A stretch of 32,631 bases of DNA, taken from positions 1-32,631 of the forward strand of contig JAHIVT010000094.1 of the NCBI GenBank assembly GCA_018816555.1, in the 5' to 3' direction. The position numbers and the translations under genes were made by a program. This document shows positions 17,025 to 25,421 of the stretch, piece after piece. This stretch comes from Pseudomonadota bacterium. GTDB lineage: Bacteria > Desulfobacterota > Desulfobulbia > Desulfobulbales > SURF-16. The stretch's first letter is position 1, and each line of letters starts with the position of its first letter. Under the pieces are notes generated by a model. The model saw nothing but the letters and a program-made list of their open reading frames with translations. It made no database searches and was not told the origin of the DNA.

Positions 17025-18092
17025 TTATTGAACAGTTTTCAGGGCCTCGGCCTGGTAATGAGCCATTAAAGGCTCAATCACACAGTTGAGCTTGCCGAGC
17101 ATGATATCCTCAAGCCGATAAAGGGTCAGATTGATCCGGTGATCCGTCAGCCGTCCCTGGGGGAAATTATAGGTGCGGATGCGTTCACTCCTGTCACCGC
17201 TGCCGACCTGGCTTTTGCGCTCTTCCGAGATGCGGTCATGCTGCTCCTGTTCCATCTGGTCAAACAGGCGCGCCCGCAGGACCTTCAGGGCCTTGGCCTT
17301 GTTTTTATGCTGGGATTTTTCATCCTGACAGGTGACGACCAGGCCGGTGGGCAGGTGGGTGACGCGGACCGCGGAATCAGTGGTGTTGACACTCTGACCG
17401 CCTGGGCCCGATGATCGGAAAACATCGAAACGAAGCTCATTGGGGTCGATATGCAGCTCCACTTCCTCGGCCTCGGGCAGCACGGCTACCGTAACCGCCG
17501 AGGTATGAATTCTTCCCTGTGCCTCGGTTTCCGGCACACGCTGCACCCGATGGACACCTGATTCATATTTGAGCTGACTGTAAACCTGATCACCGCTGAT
17601 CAAAACGATGATCTCTTTAAAGCCGCCGATGCCGATGGGGTTGCTGCTCATCACCTCAACCTTCCAGCCCTGCAATTCGGCGTATTTCGAATACATGCGG
17701 ATCAGGTCGCTGACAAAAAGGGCGGCCTCATCGCCGCCGGTACCCGCCCTGATTTCAAGCAAAGTATTTTTGTCATCGTTGGGATCCTTGGGCAGCAACA
17801 TGATGCGCAGCTCTTTCTCGAGCGCTTTTGCTTTGTTGCCCAGCTCCGCAACTTCACTGCGGGCGAGCTCCCTCATCTCCTCATCCTCTTCCTGCTGAAA
17901 AAGCTCCTGGCTTTCCGCCAGTTCCTGTTTCACCCGCTTGAACTTCGCGTAAAGTCCATCGATCTTGACCACGCGGGAATGCTCCCTGGCGACTTTGCTG
18001 TACTCACTCTGGTTGGCGAGCACAGCAGGATCGGAAAGCATCCCCTCAAGTTCAAGAAGCTTATCGTGAATATTTTCAAACTTGGCGAACAT
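17025..18092 (-). CDS. prfA: Peptide chain release factor 1
   Basis: A 355-aa class I release factor. The GGQ motif is at 231-233 ([18 protein letters not shown]), and the RF1-type P-x-T codon-reading motif is PET at 187-189 in [16 protein letters not shown]. The region [17 protein letters not shown] also marks RF1 rather than RF2. It terminates at UAA and UAG. The start and length are normal. It is 30 bases downstream of rpmE. Confidence 0.95.
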   Translation of the reverse strand: MFAKFENIHDKLLELEGMLSDPAVLANQSEYSKVAREHSRVVKIDGLYAKFKRVKQELAESQELFQQEEDEEMRELARSEVAELGNKAKALEKELRIMLLPKDPNDDKNTLLEIRAGTGGDEAALFVSDLIRMYSKYAELQGWKVEVMSSNPIGIGGFKEIIVLISGDQVYSQLKYESGVHRVQRVPETEAQGRIHTSAVTVAVLPEAEEVELHIDPNELRFDVFRSSGPGGQSVNTTDSAVRVTHLPTGLVVTCQDEKSQHKNKAKALKVLRARLFDQMEQEQHDRISEERKSQVGSGDRSERIRTYNFPQGRLTDHRINLTLYRLEDIMLGKLNCVIEPLMAHYQAEALKTVQ

Positions 18093-18122
18093 GGGGGACC
18101 GGAAGAAGAAAAGAAAAGAGAA

Positions 18123-18332
18123 TTATTTTTTGAGAGTCTTTCCGTATTTTTTCAGGAATTTTTCTACCCGGCCGGCGGTATCGATAAGTTTCTGCTTTCC
18201 GGTGAAAAACGGATGACAGGCGGAACAGATCTCCACTCTCATTTCTTTATTAACACTGCCGATGGGAAATTCGGCGCCGCAGGCGCAGACGGCATTGATC
18301 TTCTGGTAGTCGGGATGGATATCTTTTTTCAT
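18123..18332 (-). CDS. rpmE: 50S ribosomal protein L31 (zinc-binding type)
   Basis: A 69-aa L31. The start ATG at 18332 is chosen because GGAGG lies 7 bases upstream and [10 protein letters not shown] is the family start; an upstream extension to 18437 lacks similarity. Cysteines C16, C18, C36 and C39 (CAC and CSAC) make it the zinc-containing form, which can act as a zinc reserve. It lies between rho and prfA, as in many proteobacteria. Confidence 0.95.
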   Translation of the reverse strand: MKKDIHPDYQKINAVCACGAEFPIGSVNKEMRVEICSACHPFFTGKQKLIDTAGRVEKFLKKYGKTLKK

Positions 18333-18493
18333 GGCAAACCTCCAAAACTTTAGATGCAATCTTATTTCAGCCGGCACATCGGTGTTCAGTACATACCGGC
18401 AAATTCTATAGGGCAAGCAGAGTATTATATACCACAAGCAATTTTTTGCAATATTTTATCATGCAAGTGATGAAGGATTCCCCATGGAAACAA

Positions 18494-19750
18494 TCAGCAA
18501 TTCATCATTTCGAAAAATTCCTGATTGTTTTTGGTCCCCTTCATCTTATCAAGGAGAAATTCCATGGCATCCGCCGATTTCATGTTGGACAGAAGCTTGC
18601 GCAGGATCCAGGAGCGGTTGATCACATCCGGGGCGAGCAGGAGTTCCTCCTTCCTGGTACCGGAACGGTTGATATCCATGGCCGGGAACAGACGTCTGTC
18701 CGCCATCTTACGATCCAGCACGATCTCCATGTTGCCGGTGCCCTTGAACTCCTCAAAAATGACCTCATCCATGCGGCTGCCGGTTTCAACCAGGGCGGAG
18801 GCGATGATTGACAGACTGCCACCCTCCTCAATATTACGGGCCGCGCCGAAAAAGCGTTTTGGACGGTGCAGGGCGTTGGAGTCCACACCACCGGAGAGAA
18901 TCTTGCCGCTGGAAGGCATGACGGTGTTGTACGCCCTAGCCAGACGGGTCAGGCTGTCAAGCAGGATTACCACGTCGAACTTATGCTCAACCAGGCGCTT
19001 TGCCTTGTGCAGAACCATCTCGGCAACCTGAATGTGACGCTGGGGCGGCTCATCAAAGGTGGAGCTGATGACCTCGGCCTTAACGCTTCTGGCCATGTCG
19101 GTGACCTCTTCAGGCCGCTCGTCAATGAGCAGAACAATGAGGATAATCTCTTTATGATTTTTAATGATGCTGTTTGCTATGTCTTTAATAAGTACCGTTT
19201 TTCCGGTACGGGGCGGTGCCACAATCAGACCGCGCTGGCCTTTGCCGATGGGCGACATGAGATCCATCATCCGCATGGAATAATTATCCGGTGCCCGCTC
19301 AAGGACAATCCGTTCTTCAGGATGCAGGGGGGTGAGGTTGGCGAAGATGGTCTTATTCTTGGCGTTTTCCGGTGGCTGGAAGTTGACGCTGTCAACTTTC
19401 AGCAGGGCGAAATAACGTTCACCCTCCTTGGGAGAGCGTACCAACCCCTCGACACTGTCGCCGGTGCGGAGGTTTAAACGACGAATCTGAGAGGGAGAAA
19501 CATAAATATCATCAGGACCGGGCAGGTAATTAAAATCCGGTGAGCGAAGAAACCCGAAGCCGTCAGGCAGCACTTCAAGCACTCCGTTTCCTCTGACCAC
19601 ACCATTTTTTTCCATCTCTTTGGTTTTGGTCTGGATAATCGCAAAGATCAATTCCTGCTTGCGCATAGCGCTGAAACCTTCAACCCCCAACTCTTTTGCA
19701 AGTTTGGTCAGCTCATTGATCTTCATTACTTTTAGATCACTTAAATTCAT
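18494..19750 (-). CDS. rho: Transcription termination factor Rho
   Basis: A 418-aa hexameric RNA helicase. It has an N-terminal SAP-like domain (1-47, [21 protein letters not shown]), a cold-shock-type RNA-binding domain with DGFGFLR (63-69), Walker A PPRTGKT (179-185), and the Rho signature [14 protein letters not shown] followed by Walker [18 protein letters not shown]. The length is normal and no insertion is present. A long AT-rich leader precedes it, in keeping with the autogenous control common for rho. Confidence 0.96.
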   Translation of the reverse strand: MNLSDLKVMKINELTKLAKELGVEGFSAMRKQELIFAIIQTKTKEMEKNGVVRGNGVLEVLPDGFGFLRSPDFNYLPGPDDIYVSPSQIRRLNLRTGDSVEGLVRSPKEGERYFALLKVDSVNFQPPENAKNKTIFANLTPLHPEERIVLERAPDNYSMRMMDLMSPIGKGQRGLIVAPPRTGKTVLIKDIANSIIKNHKEIILIVLLIDERPEEVTDMARSVKAEVISSTFDEPPQRHIQVAEMVLHKAKRLVEHKFDVVILLDSLTRLARAYNTVMPSSGKILSGGVDSNALHRPKRFFGAARNIEEGGSLSIIASALVETGSRMDEVIFEEFKGTGNMEIVLDRKMADRRLFPAMDINRSGTRKEELLLAPDVINRSWILRKLLSNMKSADAMEFLLDKMKGTKNNQEFFEMMNC

Positions 19751-20166
19751 CTGCCTCTTTTTCTCCTCAACTCAGGTTATTATTGAACAACAATTTAAAA
19801 CACGACATCCATTCCCGGATGGACCTGGACTAAATAAAGAATGCGACTCAGGGGACTATCACTTTTCTCAGCTAGTGGAACAACAGGATTGCAATGCCAG
19901 ACACAATATTTTCGAACAGCGTATTATTCCGTTAATTTCTCGAACAATGTTTATTAAAGATATATAGGGTATATTGGGTATGCTTGACTTATAAGGATTT
20001 GCTTGATTTCAAATGAAATAATAAATTTGATTCGGCTATCATAATCATATGATAACAGGATGATTTATGAGTTAAACGATTTTGTTGCTGTCGATATTTG
20101 GGAAGGATCAGGGAATTTGTAAATTGATAAAGATATGATGTATTTCTCGCATACTGTCAAGATTTT
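19751..20166. other. Long AT-rich leader between coaE and rho
   Basis: About 416 bases with no credible gene. The sequence is AT-rich, with runs such as GATATATAGGGTATATTGGG and several short internal similarities. It probably contains the rho promoter at its right end and a long untranslated leader, a possible site of Rho autoregulation. No known riboswitch was recognised. Confidence 0.5.
20132..20160 (-). promoter_or_regulatory. Candidate promoter for rho
   Basis: On the minus strand a perfect TTGACA (20155-20160) is followed after 17 bases by CATATC (20132-20137), a weak -10 match. It lies immediately after the coaE stop. If used, rho would have an RNA leader of about 370 bases. Confidence 0.4.
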
Positions 20167-20793
20167 TTAATTAATCCTTTCATTTTCCCCCCACAAAATG
20201 CCCCCCAGATGCAGTAGCTGCATGGATGTATCCACCCAACTGCCACTATTATCGATAACATGGCCGGCAAGCAAAGCCTTTTTCAGTAAAGGCCACTGGG
20301 TCGCAATGGAATCTTTCGCCTCATCTGCGGAAATCTGATCCCGCTTCATGAGCCGGGCAACACATTTTTCCCATGGGGCATATACTACGATGACCCGCGT
20401 ATACATATCCTGCCAGTTTGCCTCAAAAAGAAGCGGTACTTCTATGAGAAAAAACTTCCGTCCATATTCCCGCGCCTCATGGCGGATTTTTTCGAGGAGT
20501 TTACGCTGGACAAGGGGATGAACCTGATCGTTGATCTGCTGACGCAACGACGCGTCGCTAAACAGGGCCTTCCTGAGAAGACGCTTATCAATGGTCTGGT
20601 CCTGCCGGACAAAAGCGCTGTCCAATGCCGCGATCAACCGCCAGTACTCCTGGCCCGGTTGCAATAACTCATGGACAACCGCATCGGCGTTCAGACAGGT
20701 GACAGAAAACCGGCGGCACAAAAATCGGGCAACAGAGCTTTTCCCGGACCCCATGCCTCCTGTTATCGCCGTCAGCGCATACGTATCAGCCAA
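20167..20793 (-). CDS. coaE: Dephospho-CoA kinase
   Basis: CoaE phosphorylates dephospho-CoA, the last step of coenzyme A synthesis. I place the start at the TTG at 20793, preceded by GAGGAGAAGAGG, giving 208 aa, a normal length. The P-loop GGMGSGKSS then falls at residues 12-20. FFLIEVPLLFEANW and the VIVVYAPWEKCVARLMKRD block are also family features. A longer frame to an ATG at 20916 exists, but its extra 41 codons lie inside a REP-like palindromic repeat and are unlikely to be coding. It is the gene upstream of rho. Confidence 0.9.
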   Translation of the reverse strand: MADTYALTAITGGMGSGKSSVARFLCRRFSVTCLNADAVVHELLQPGQEYWRLIAALDSAFVRQDQTIDKRLLRKALFSDASLRQQINDQVHPLVQRKLLEKIRHEAREYGRKFFLIEVPLLFEANWQDMYTRVIVVYAPWEKCVARLMKRDQISADEAKDSIATQWPLLKKALLAGHVIDNSGSWVDTSMQLLHLGGILWGENERIN

Positions 20794-21120
20794 CCTCTTC
20801 TCCTCATTCCGTAGCAGAAGCGGGCCATGCCCGCGACCTTTGGCTTTGCAAAACACCTTTATCGCGGGCATGGCCCGCTCCGCGAGACTTTCATAGCAGC
20901 GAGGCGGCGTCATCATTGCGACTTAGGGGTTAAGCCGGCATGACGTCACAGATAAACGGTATTTTATAAAACTTTTGCTGTCGTATAGAGTTCGCTACTG
21001 TTCGTAACAAAATTGGGCAAAATGTGTAAACAATGGCGCATTGTCGACAACAGTGGTAATCTCTGAAAGCAAGAAAAAACCATCAACCTCATCAACCCAC
21101 AAACCCGCAAGGAAGCACAA
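20794..21120. other. Intergenic region with REP-like hairpin and repeat fragment
   Basis: It contains the perfect REP-like inverted repeat (listed separately). At 20934-20976 it also holds a segment that resembles 22091-22130 (GACGTCACAGATAAACGG against GACGGCACAGATAAACGA). An AAGGAAG ribosome site for the following zinc-ribbon ORF sits at its right end. No gene was recognised. Confidence 0.5.
20820..20878. repeat. REP-like perfect inverted repeat
   Basis: Two perfectly complementary 17-base arms (20820-20836, GCGGGCCATGCCCGCGA; 20862-20878) are separated by 25 bases. Each arm is itself nearly palindromic around CAT. The sequence resembles REP/RAYT-type palindromes known from many proteobacteria. 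No second copy was seen in the window. Confidence 0.75.
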
Positions 21121-21354
21121 ATGGCAGACGCCCCGGAACTGACCCTGCAGTGTATTTACTGCAGCGGCAAAGCAGAACTCACAGGCCGCTGAAGCAATGC
21201 CAAGGTAATCTGCACGGAGTGCGGAATGCAGACGCCGGTTGCCACCTACCAGGACCAGATCGAGCAATGGCGGAACAGGGTTTACGATTTTCTCGCCTGT
21301 CACCAGCCGGCCTGTCCTGACTCATCCACCAAGAAGGGGAAAAAGCTGCTTTAG
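21121..21354 (+). pseudogene. Lar-like zinc-ribbon ORF with an in-frame TGA
   Basis: From the ATG at 21121, with an AAGGAAG ribosome site, the frame reads MADAPELTLQCIYCSGKAEL..., meets TGA at codon 24 (21190-21192), then continues SNAKVICTECGMQTPVATYQDQIEQWRNR and ends at TAG 21354. The two CxxC pairs (C11/C14, C31/C34), the TP after the second pair, and the terminal E..IEQWRNR match the Lar-type restriction-alleviation zinc-ribbon family. The stop sits between the two zinc knuckles where families often have a polar or aromatic residue. A TGG-to-TGA mutation is the simplest reading. The 3' end overlaps marC (opposite strand) by 33 bases. Confidence 0.6.
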
Positions 21355-21957
21355 ACCGTTGGCAATAAATTCAACGCCAATGGCGGCCATGAAAAGCCCC
21401 ATGATCCTGGTGAAAACATTGATGCCGGTTTTTCCCAGCACCTTGGCCATCACGGGCGCCATGCGGAAACAGAGCCAGGTCAGCAGGGCCAGCAATACTA
21501 TCCCGGCCAGCAGGATAACATAATGCAGGGTGGAGGAGTAGCGCTGGGCGTATAAAATTACCGTACTGATCGCGCCTGGACCGGCCAGCAGGGGCGTGCC
21601 CAGGGGGACGACTCCGCCGGTCTCCCGGTCGGCGAACATTTCCTCTTCCGTCTGTTTGACCTGACTCACCCTGGCATGCAGCATGGAAATAGCCATGAGC
21701 AGAATGAGAATCCCGCCGCCCACCCTGAACGAACCAACGGTTACGCCAAAAAAATCCAGCACAGACTCACCGCTGAAAAGAACAACGGTTAGAATGACCG
21801 CCACGGAAACAGCAGCCATGGTCCCGGTTTTCCTGCGTTCCTCATCGCGCTGCTCAGCGGTCAGGTTGATGAAGATCGGAATGGCCCCCACCGGATTGAC
21901 AATAGCCAGAAGAGCGGCAAAAAATTTCAGATATTCGTTCCAGCTTCCTGTTTCCAT
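21322..21957 (-). CDS. MarC family (UPF0056) inner-membrane protein
   Basis: A 211-aa six-span membrane protein of the MarC/UPF0056 family. Family hallmarks are FFAALLAIVNPVGAIPIF near the N-terminus and PLGTPLLAGPGAISTVILYAQ in the middle, followed by a last span with RIMGLFMAAIGVEFIANGL. Transport of small molecules has been proposed, but the function is not established. It appears monocistronic. The 3' end overlaps the zinc-ribbon pseudogene on the other strand. Confidence 0.9.
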   Translation of the reverse strand: METGSWNEYLKFFAALLAIVNPVGAIPIFINLTAEQRDEERRKTGTMAAVSVAVILTVVLFSGESVLDFFGVTVGSFRVGGGILILLMAISMLHARVSQVKQTEEEMFADRETGGVVPLGTPLLAGPGAISTVILYAQRYSSTLHYVILLAGIVLLALLTWLCFRMAPVMAKVLGKTGINVFTRIMGLFMAAIGVEFIANGLKQLFPLLGG

Positions 21958-22261
21958 TGGTCCTGTCTCATTCCCCGCATTAGGGACTCGTCAATTGTCG
22001 ATATGCCGCTTAGCAAGTCTTGAAAAGATCGTCATTACGGTATGTTTTTAACCGGAATCCAGCTCCTCCGCCGGATACAGCAAGAACACTGCTGGCCTGA
22101 CGGCACAGATAAACGATACTTTTACAACTTCTAAGTCCCTGCAGTTTTCCCTGCCATATGCTCAACAAATCGGCAAGGCGATATCTGTTCACAGCCCCCG
22201 CAGAGGCGGCAAAAACACCGTTAACATTTAACAGGGCAAAATCATCACCACCCGGATCCCA
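21958..22261. other. Intergenic region with a degraded CGTCATTCCGG-type repeat
   Basis: No gene is seen. The stretch 22031-22103 has the layout of a common bacterial intergenic repeat: GTCATTACGG, then CCGGAATCCAGCTCCTCCG, then CCGGATACAG and GGCCTGACGG. Ends are partly complementary, so the RNA could fold into a long hairpin. Confidence 0.5.
22031..22103. repeat. Degraded intergenic palindromic repeat (CGTCATTCCGG family)
   Basis: GTCATTACGG at the left, CCGGAATCCAGC in the middle and GGCCTGACGG at the right match the order of blocks in a widespread intergenic repeat. Related fragments lie at 20934-20976 and 23045-23082. Confidence 0.5.
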
Positions 22262-22870
22262 TCAGGCATCCTTCTGCTTGCCGCCCTCGATAATACCGGC
22301 GGTCATGACAAACTGCATGGCCTTTTCCAGGGGCACGTCAACCGGCTCCAGGGCGGACAGCGGCACAAGGGCCGTGTATCCGCCGATCTGGTAGCTCAGC
22401 GGGATATAGACCGCCACCCGTTCATCACTGAGACTTTCACCGAGAAAAGAGAGATCATGCCGGGTCACAAAGCCGATAAGTTTGATCCCTGACTCCCCCA
22501 ACTTCACCGTGACCACCTGGCGCGGTCCTTTTTCTTTGCCCCTGGACAAAAAGGTGAGAAAATCTCGCACTGCCCGGTAGATACTCTTGATCAAAGGAAC
22601 CCGATATATGAGTCCCTCGACCCATTCCATCACCTTGCGGGCGAAAAAGTTCTCCATCATCAGGCCGACAATAGAGATAATGATCACCCCGGCCACAAAA
22701 CCCATTCCCGGCCAGTACCAGCCCACGGGAAAAATAAACTTCAGCACACCACCCAGAACATGCTCCGCCGTGGTCATCAGCCAGACGAGGAGATAAAGGG
22801 TCGCGGTAATCGGCAGAACAGCTATCAGACCGGTGAGAATTATTTTTTTAATTTTTTTGTAATAACTCAT
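22262..22870 (-). CDS. DUF502 family membrane protein
   Basis: A 202-aa inner-membrane protein of the DUF502 family. The ATG at 22870 is chosen (MSYYKKIKKIILTG, with GTGGA upstream) over a GTG four codons earlier. There are two spans (about 10-33 LTGLIAVLPITATLYLLVWLM and about 55-75 MGFVAGVIIISIVGLM), then the family blocks VPLIKSIYRAVRDF, GFVTRHD and VYIPLSYQIGGYTALVP. The function is unknown. It is probably single. Confidence 0.85.
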   Translation of the reverse strand: MSYYKKIKKIILTGLIAVLPITATLYLLVWLMTTAEHVLGGVLKFIFPVGWYWPGMGFVAGVIIISIVGLMMENFFARKVMEWVEGLIYRVPLIKSIYRAVRDFLTFLSRGKEKGPRQVVTVKLGESGIKLIGFVTRHDLSFLGESLSDERVAVYIPLSYQIGGYTALVPLSALEPVDVPLEKAMQFVMTAGIIEGGKQKDA

Positions 22871-23509
22871 AAAAAGTTCCACTCAAACAATATATTAGAA
22901 AACAAAGATGCAAAAAAAGCCGATCATTCGAACATGCAACTATGGTCATTGCCTGCAAGTGCCGACCGACCGATCATCAACCATACATCGCCCCTCACAC
23001 GAGACGTCATTGCAGCAGACGCAGCGCGTCCTCATCACAACGAGCGTCATTCCGGGCAAACGCAGCGCGACCAGGAATCCAGCCATTTCTTGCGAATGTC
23101 CCTGCAATGTGAACGGAAAATGACATGACAGGACCATCATGATTGCAAACCTAAGGCTGCCGAGAATCAATGGGCCGGCGATTGCTCTATTATAATCCCA
23201 ATATCTGTTGTTGAGAGAAATTATTTTCCGCTCCAGTTTATTTGCCAACAGACTGCGGGAAAATTACTGAACAGAATAGAATGGTCCCACTGTTCGGAGA
23301 TTCCAGGCAAACTGACAATTACAGCGGAAACAGGCAGCAATCATTGGCCTGAATGTGGAAGAATGCTTGCAGTGAGAGGGGAATTAGTGTAAAAAAGGCA
23401 GAAATTTCCACCGGAAATAAGTCACATTACACTCTTATCCGGTGATCGGCAACAGTTGGCACAGCGCCGGCAACACGCCGCTGCGAAAAAGCTGGAAATT
23501 ATCTCAAAA
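22871..23509. other. 639-base gene-free region with short intergenic repeats
   Basis: No credible gene on either strand. Two tandem related units lie at about 22999-23032 and 23040-23072 (ACGAGACGTCATTGCAG...ACGCAGCGCGTCC and ACGAGCGTCATTCCGGG...ACGCAGCGCGACC). The second runs into CCAGGAATCCAG. The right half (23250-23500) is unremarkable sequence leading up to tRNA-Arg, with a small TTTCCACCGGAAA palindrome. Confidence 0.55.
22999..23082. repeat. Two tandem related units of an intergenic repeat
   Basis: Units share ACGAG, CGTCATT and ACGCAGCGCG and are offset by about 41 bases. The second also carries the CATTCCGGG / CCAGGAATCC inverted block seen in the 22031 repeat. Confidence 0.5.
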
Positions 23510-23585
23510 GCCCCCGTAGCTCAGTGGATAGAGCACAGGATTCCTAATCCTGGTGCCGCAGGTCCGATTCCTGCCGGGGGCACCA
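23510..23585 (+). tRNA. tRNA-Arg (anticodon CCT)
   Basis: A complete 76-nt cloverleaf: acceptor GCCCCCG/CGGGGGC, D-arm with AGCTCAGTGGATAGAGC, anticodon stem CAGGA/TCCTG around the loop TTCCTAA, T-arm with GGTCCGATTCC, and an encoded CCA at 23583-23585. It reads AGG codons. The integrase genes lie immediately downstream, so the 3' half is probably the attachment site of the element. Confidence 0.95.
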
Positions 23586-23594
23586 AGCAAATAC

Positions 23595-23637
23595 AGGCCG
23601 AAACCGCTTATACCTAGCGGTTTCGGCCTTTTTATTT
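23595..23637 (+). terminator. Rho-independent terminator after tRNA-Arg
   Basis: A perfect 14-base inverted repeat (23595-23608 and 23616-23629) with a 7-base loop is followed by TTTTTATTTT. It ends the tRNA transcript and separates it from the integrase region. Confidence 0.9.
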
Positions 23638-23697
23638 TCCCTTGATTTTTATCCCTGCTTAGCATAAATTAACAGAAAAGAGCATCATTTTGCAAAA

Positions 23698-23723
23698 AAT
23701 TCCGTCCAAAAATTCCGTCCAAA
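23698..23723 (+). repeat. Exact tandem 13-bp duplication ahead of the arm-domain gene
   Basis: AATTCCGTCCAAA occurs twice, head to tail, between the tRNA-Arg terminator and the ATG at 23729. The position suits integrase arm-type binding sites or an operator for the small DNA-binding protein that follows; that role is inference. Confidence 0.6.
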
Positions 23724-23728
23724 AAATC

Positions 23729-23989
23729 ATGGGTCATATCAAAAAAATTAAACGAAAAAAAGGAACCGTTTATAGGGCTGAAGTTAGGCGCAGAGGCCAC
23801 CAATATACTTCAAAGACATTCAGTAAACTTACTGAGGCAAGAGAGTGGTCCAAGCGAATGGAAAAGATGCTGAAGTTGTTGTCCAATTCATCAAGCGATA
23901 AGAGGGTATCTCTTCTGGAAGACGAGATCGAGCAACTCAAGAAAGAAATTAAGCGGATAAAAGAGGGATCTCCGGAAATCAACAATTAG
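23729..23989 (+). CDS. Stand-alone integrase arm-binding-domain protein with coiled-coil tail
   Basis: From the ATG at 23729 it is 86 aa. Residues 1-47 (MGHIKKIKRKKGTVYRAEVR...TFSKLTEAREWSKRME) closely parallel the first 47 residues of the integrase encoded next (IRTVKRKKGTIYKAEIR...TFDRLSEAQRWVEDTE). This is the N-terminal arm DNA-binding domain of tyrosine recombinases. There is no catalytic domain; instead a heptad-like helix VSLLEDEIEQLKKEIKRIKE follows. It could be an excisionase-like or competing regulator of integration, or a fossil of an older integrase. A TTG at 23690 would add 13 residues encoded by the 13-bp tandem repeat. It ends 14 bases before the integrase. Confidence 0.6.
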   Translation: MGHIKKIKRKKGTVYRAEVRRRGHQYTSKTFSKLTEAREWSKRMEKMLKLLSNSSSDKRVSLLEDEIEQLKKEIKRIKEGSPEINN

Positions 23990-24003
23990 TGTGATCATGT
24001 GTT

Positions 24004-25053
24004 ATGGCCTACATAAGAACCGTTAAGAGAAAAAAAGGAACCATTTACAAGGCTGAAATCAGGCTCCATGGCCACCCTCCCCTTTACCAGACCTTTGACC
24101 GCCTGTCTGAAGCCCAGCGTTGGGTCGAGGATACCGAAGCAACCCTGCGTTCCGGGGGGTACATCGGCGACACTCCGCTGGATGACATGGCCTTCGGCAA
24201 GGCGCTTGACAGATATGAGCTGGAAGTTTCGAGTCAGAAAAGACCCAATACACGATCAAGAGAAATAACCTCAGCCAATACACTGAGAATTTTTTTTGCC
24301 GGCTTGAGCCTCAAAGAAATCACTCCGGCCCGGGTTGCCGCCTTCCGAGATAAACGGCTGAAAACCGTGGGGCCGTCCACCATCCAGAAGGACCTCGCCC
24401 TGCTCTCCCATCTCTTTACCATCGCCAGAACGGAATGGGCAATGGAAGTAAACAACCCGGTTGCCTCCATCAGAAAACCCGCCAAACCTGACGGCAGGTT
24501 GCGCCTGCTAAGCAAAAATGAGGCAAGACACCTGCTGGAAATCTGCAAAAAAAGCCGGAACGGAAAACTCTACCCATATGTACAGCTTCTGCTCCATACT
24601 GGCATGCGGCCATCTGAAGCCGCAGGCCTCATTTGGGGCCAGGTAGATATCGATGCGCGCATTATCGACCTGACCATCACCAAAACCAAACCCCGCCGAG
24701 TTCCTTTAACCATCATGGCTATTGAAATACTACTTCAAATCATGCCGGAACAGTGGGATAAAAGTTTACCGGTTTTCCTCCCGCTAAAAATCTCATCAAC
24801 CATCAGGAGGAGGCCGAATCTGTTTTTTCGCCGTGCTTTCGACAATGCCGTCAAAAAGGCCAAAATCGAGAACTTTCACATGCACGACCTGCGTCATACC
24901 GCAGCCAGCTATTTATTGATGGCCGGAGTAGACCTCCGGACACTGGCGGACATCCTGGGACATTCCACCATGCAGATGGTGCAGCGCTACACCCATCTTC
25001 TGGACGACCACAAACTGAAAGCTGTTGATCGTATCGAAGGGCTTGGCCTCTAA
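24004..25053 (+). CDS. int: Tyrosine recombinase (site-specific integrase)
   Basis: A 349-aa, full-length lambda-family integrase. It has an N-terminal arm-binding domain (1-50), a SAM-like core-binding domain (about 60-155) and a C-terminal catalytic domain. Catalytic residues are all present: R202 (TGMRPSEA), probable K227, H294 and R297 (HDLRH), H320 (LGHS) and Y329 (RYTHL). It should act at the 3' end of the adjacent tRNA-Arg gene. The convergent HU gene ends 8 bases from its stop. It looks functional, so the element may still be mobile. Confidence 0.92.
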   Translation: MAYIRTVKRKKGTIYKAEIRLHGHPPLYQTFDRLSEAQRWVEDTEATLRSGGYIGDTPLDDMAFGKALDRYELEVSSQKRPNTRSREITSANTLRIFFAGLSLKEITPARVAAFRDKRLKTVGPSTIQKDLALLSHLFTIARTEWAMEVNNPVASIRKPAKPDGRLRLLSKNEARHLLEICKKSRNGKLYPYVQLLLHTGMRPSEAAGLIWGQVDIDARIIDLTITKTKPRRVPLTIMAIEILLQIMPEQWDKSLPVFLPLKISSTIRRRPNLFFRRAFDNAVKKAKIENFHMHDLRHTAASYLLMAGVDLRTLADILGHSTMQMVQRYTHLLDDHKLKAVDRIEGLGL

Positions 25054-25061
25054 ACCCTCGG

Positions 25062-25334
25062 TTACTTCAACGAATCAGTGAATTTACTGCCGGCCTTAAA
25101 TTTTACTGCTTTCTTGGCAGGAATCTTGATTTTCTTGCCGGTCTGGGGATTGCGGCCCTCACGGGCGGCCCGTTCGGATACGGAAAATGTCCCGAAACCG
25201 ATAAGGGTTACTTTATCCCCTGCTGCCACGGCATCCTCGATGGCGCCCAAGACGCTGTCCAATGCCTTCTCGGCTGCTGCTTTGCTCAGTTCACAATCTT
25301 TAGCCACTTTTCCTACCAGATCACCTTTATTCAT
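25062..25334 (-). CDS. hup: DNA-binding protein HU (element-encoded copy)
   Basis: A 90-aa HU-family protein. The ATG at 25334 is chosen because GGAGGG lies 6 bases upstream and MNKGDLVGKVA is the family start; a longer frame to 25406 has no similarity. It has the arm signature IGFGTFSVSERAAREGRNPQTG and KIKIPAKKAVKFKAGS. Being beside the integrase, it may help build the recombination complex, as HU or IHF does for other integrases. That is inference. Confidence 0.93.
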   Translation of the reverse strand: MNKGDLVGKVAKDCELSKAAAEKALDSVLGAIEDAVAAGDKVTLIGFGTFSVSERAAREGRNPQTGKKIKIPAKKAVKFKAGSKFTDSLK

Positions 25335-25421
25335 GCGCCCTCCTGTCTGAGTTTGTGAGATGTTTTCATCTGAAAAACCGTACCATTGCTCAGATAGCAA
25401 AACCATGTCGCTCTTGCAAGA

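Noticed and set aside
22946-23248. 100-codon leftward ORF in the gene-free stretch
   Set aside because: It consists largely of intergenic repeat sequence, has no ribosome site and no family resemblance.
24004-24200. Possibility that the 86-aa protein and integrase are one frameshifted gene
   Set aside because: Both carry the same arm domain, so they are duplicates, not two halves of one protein.
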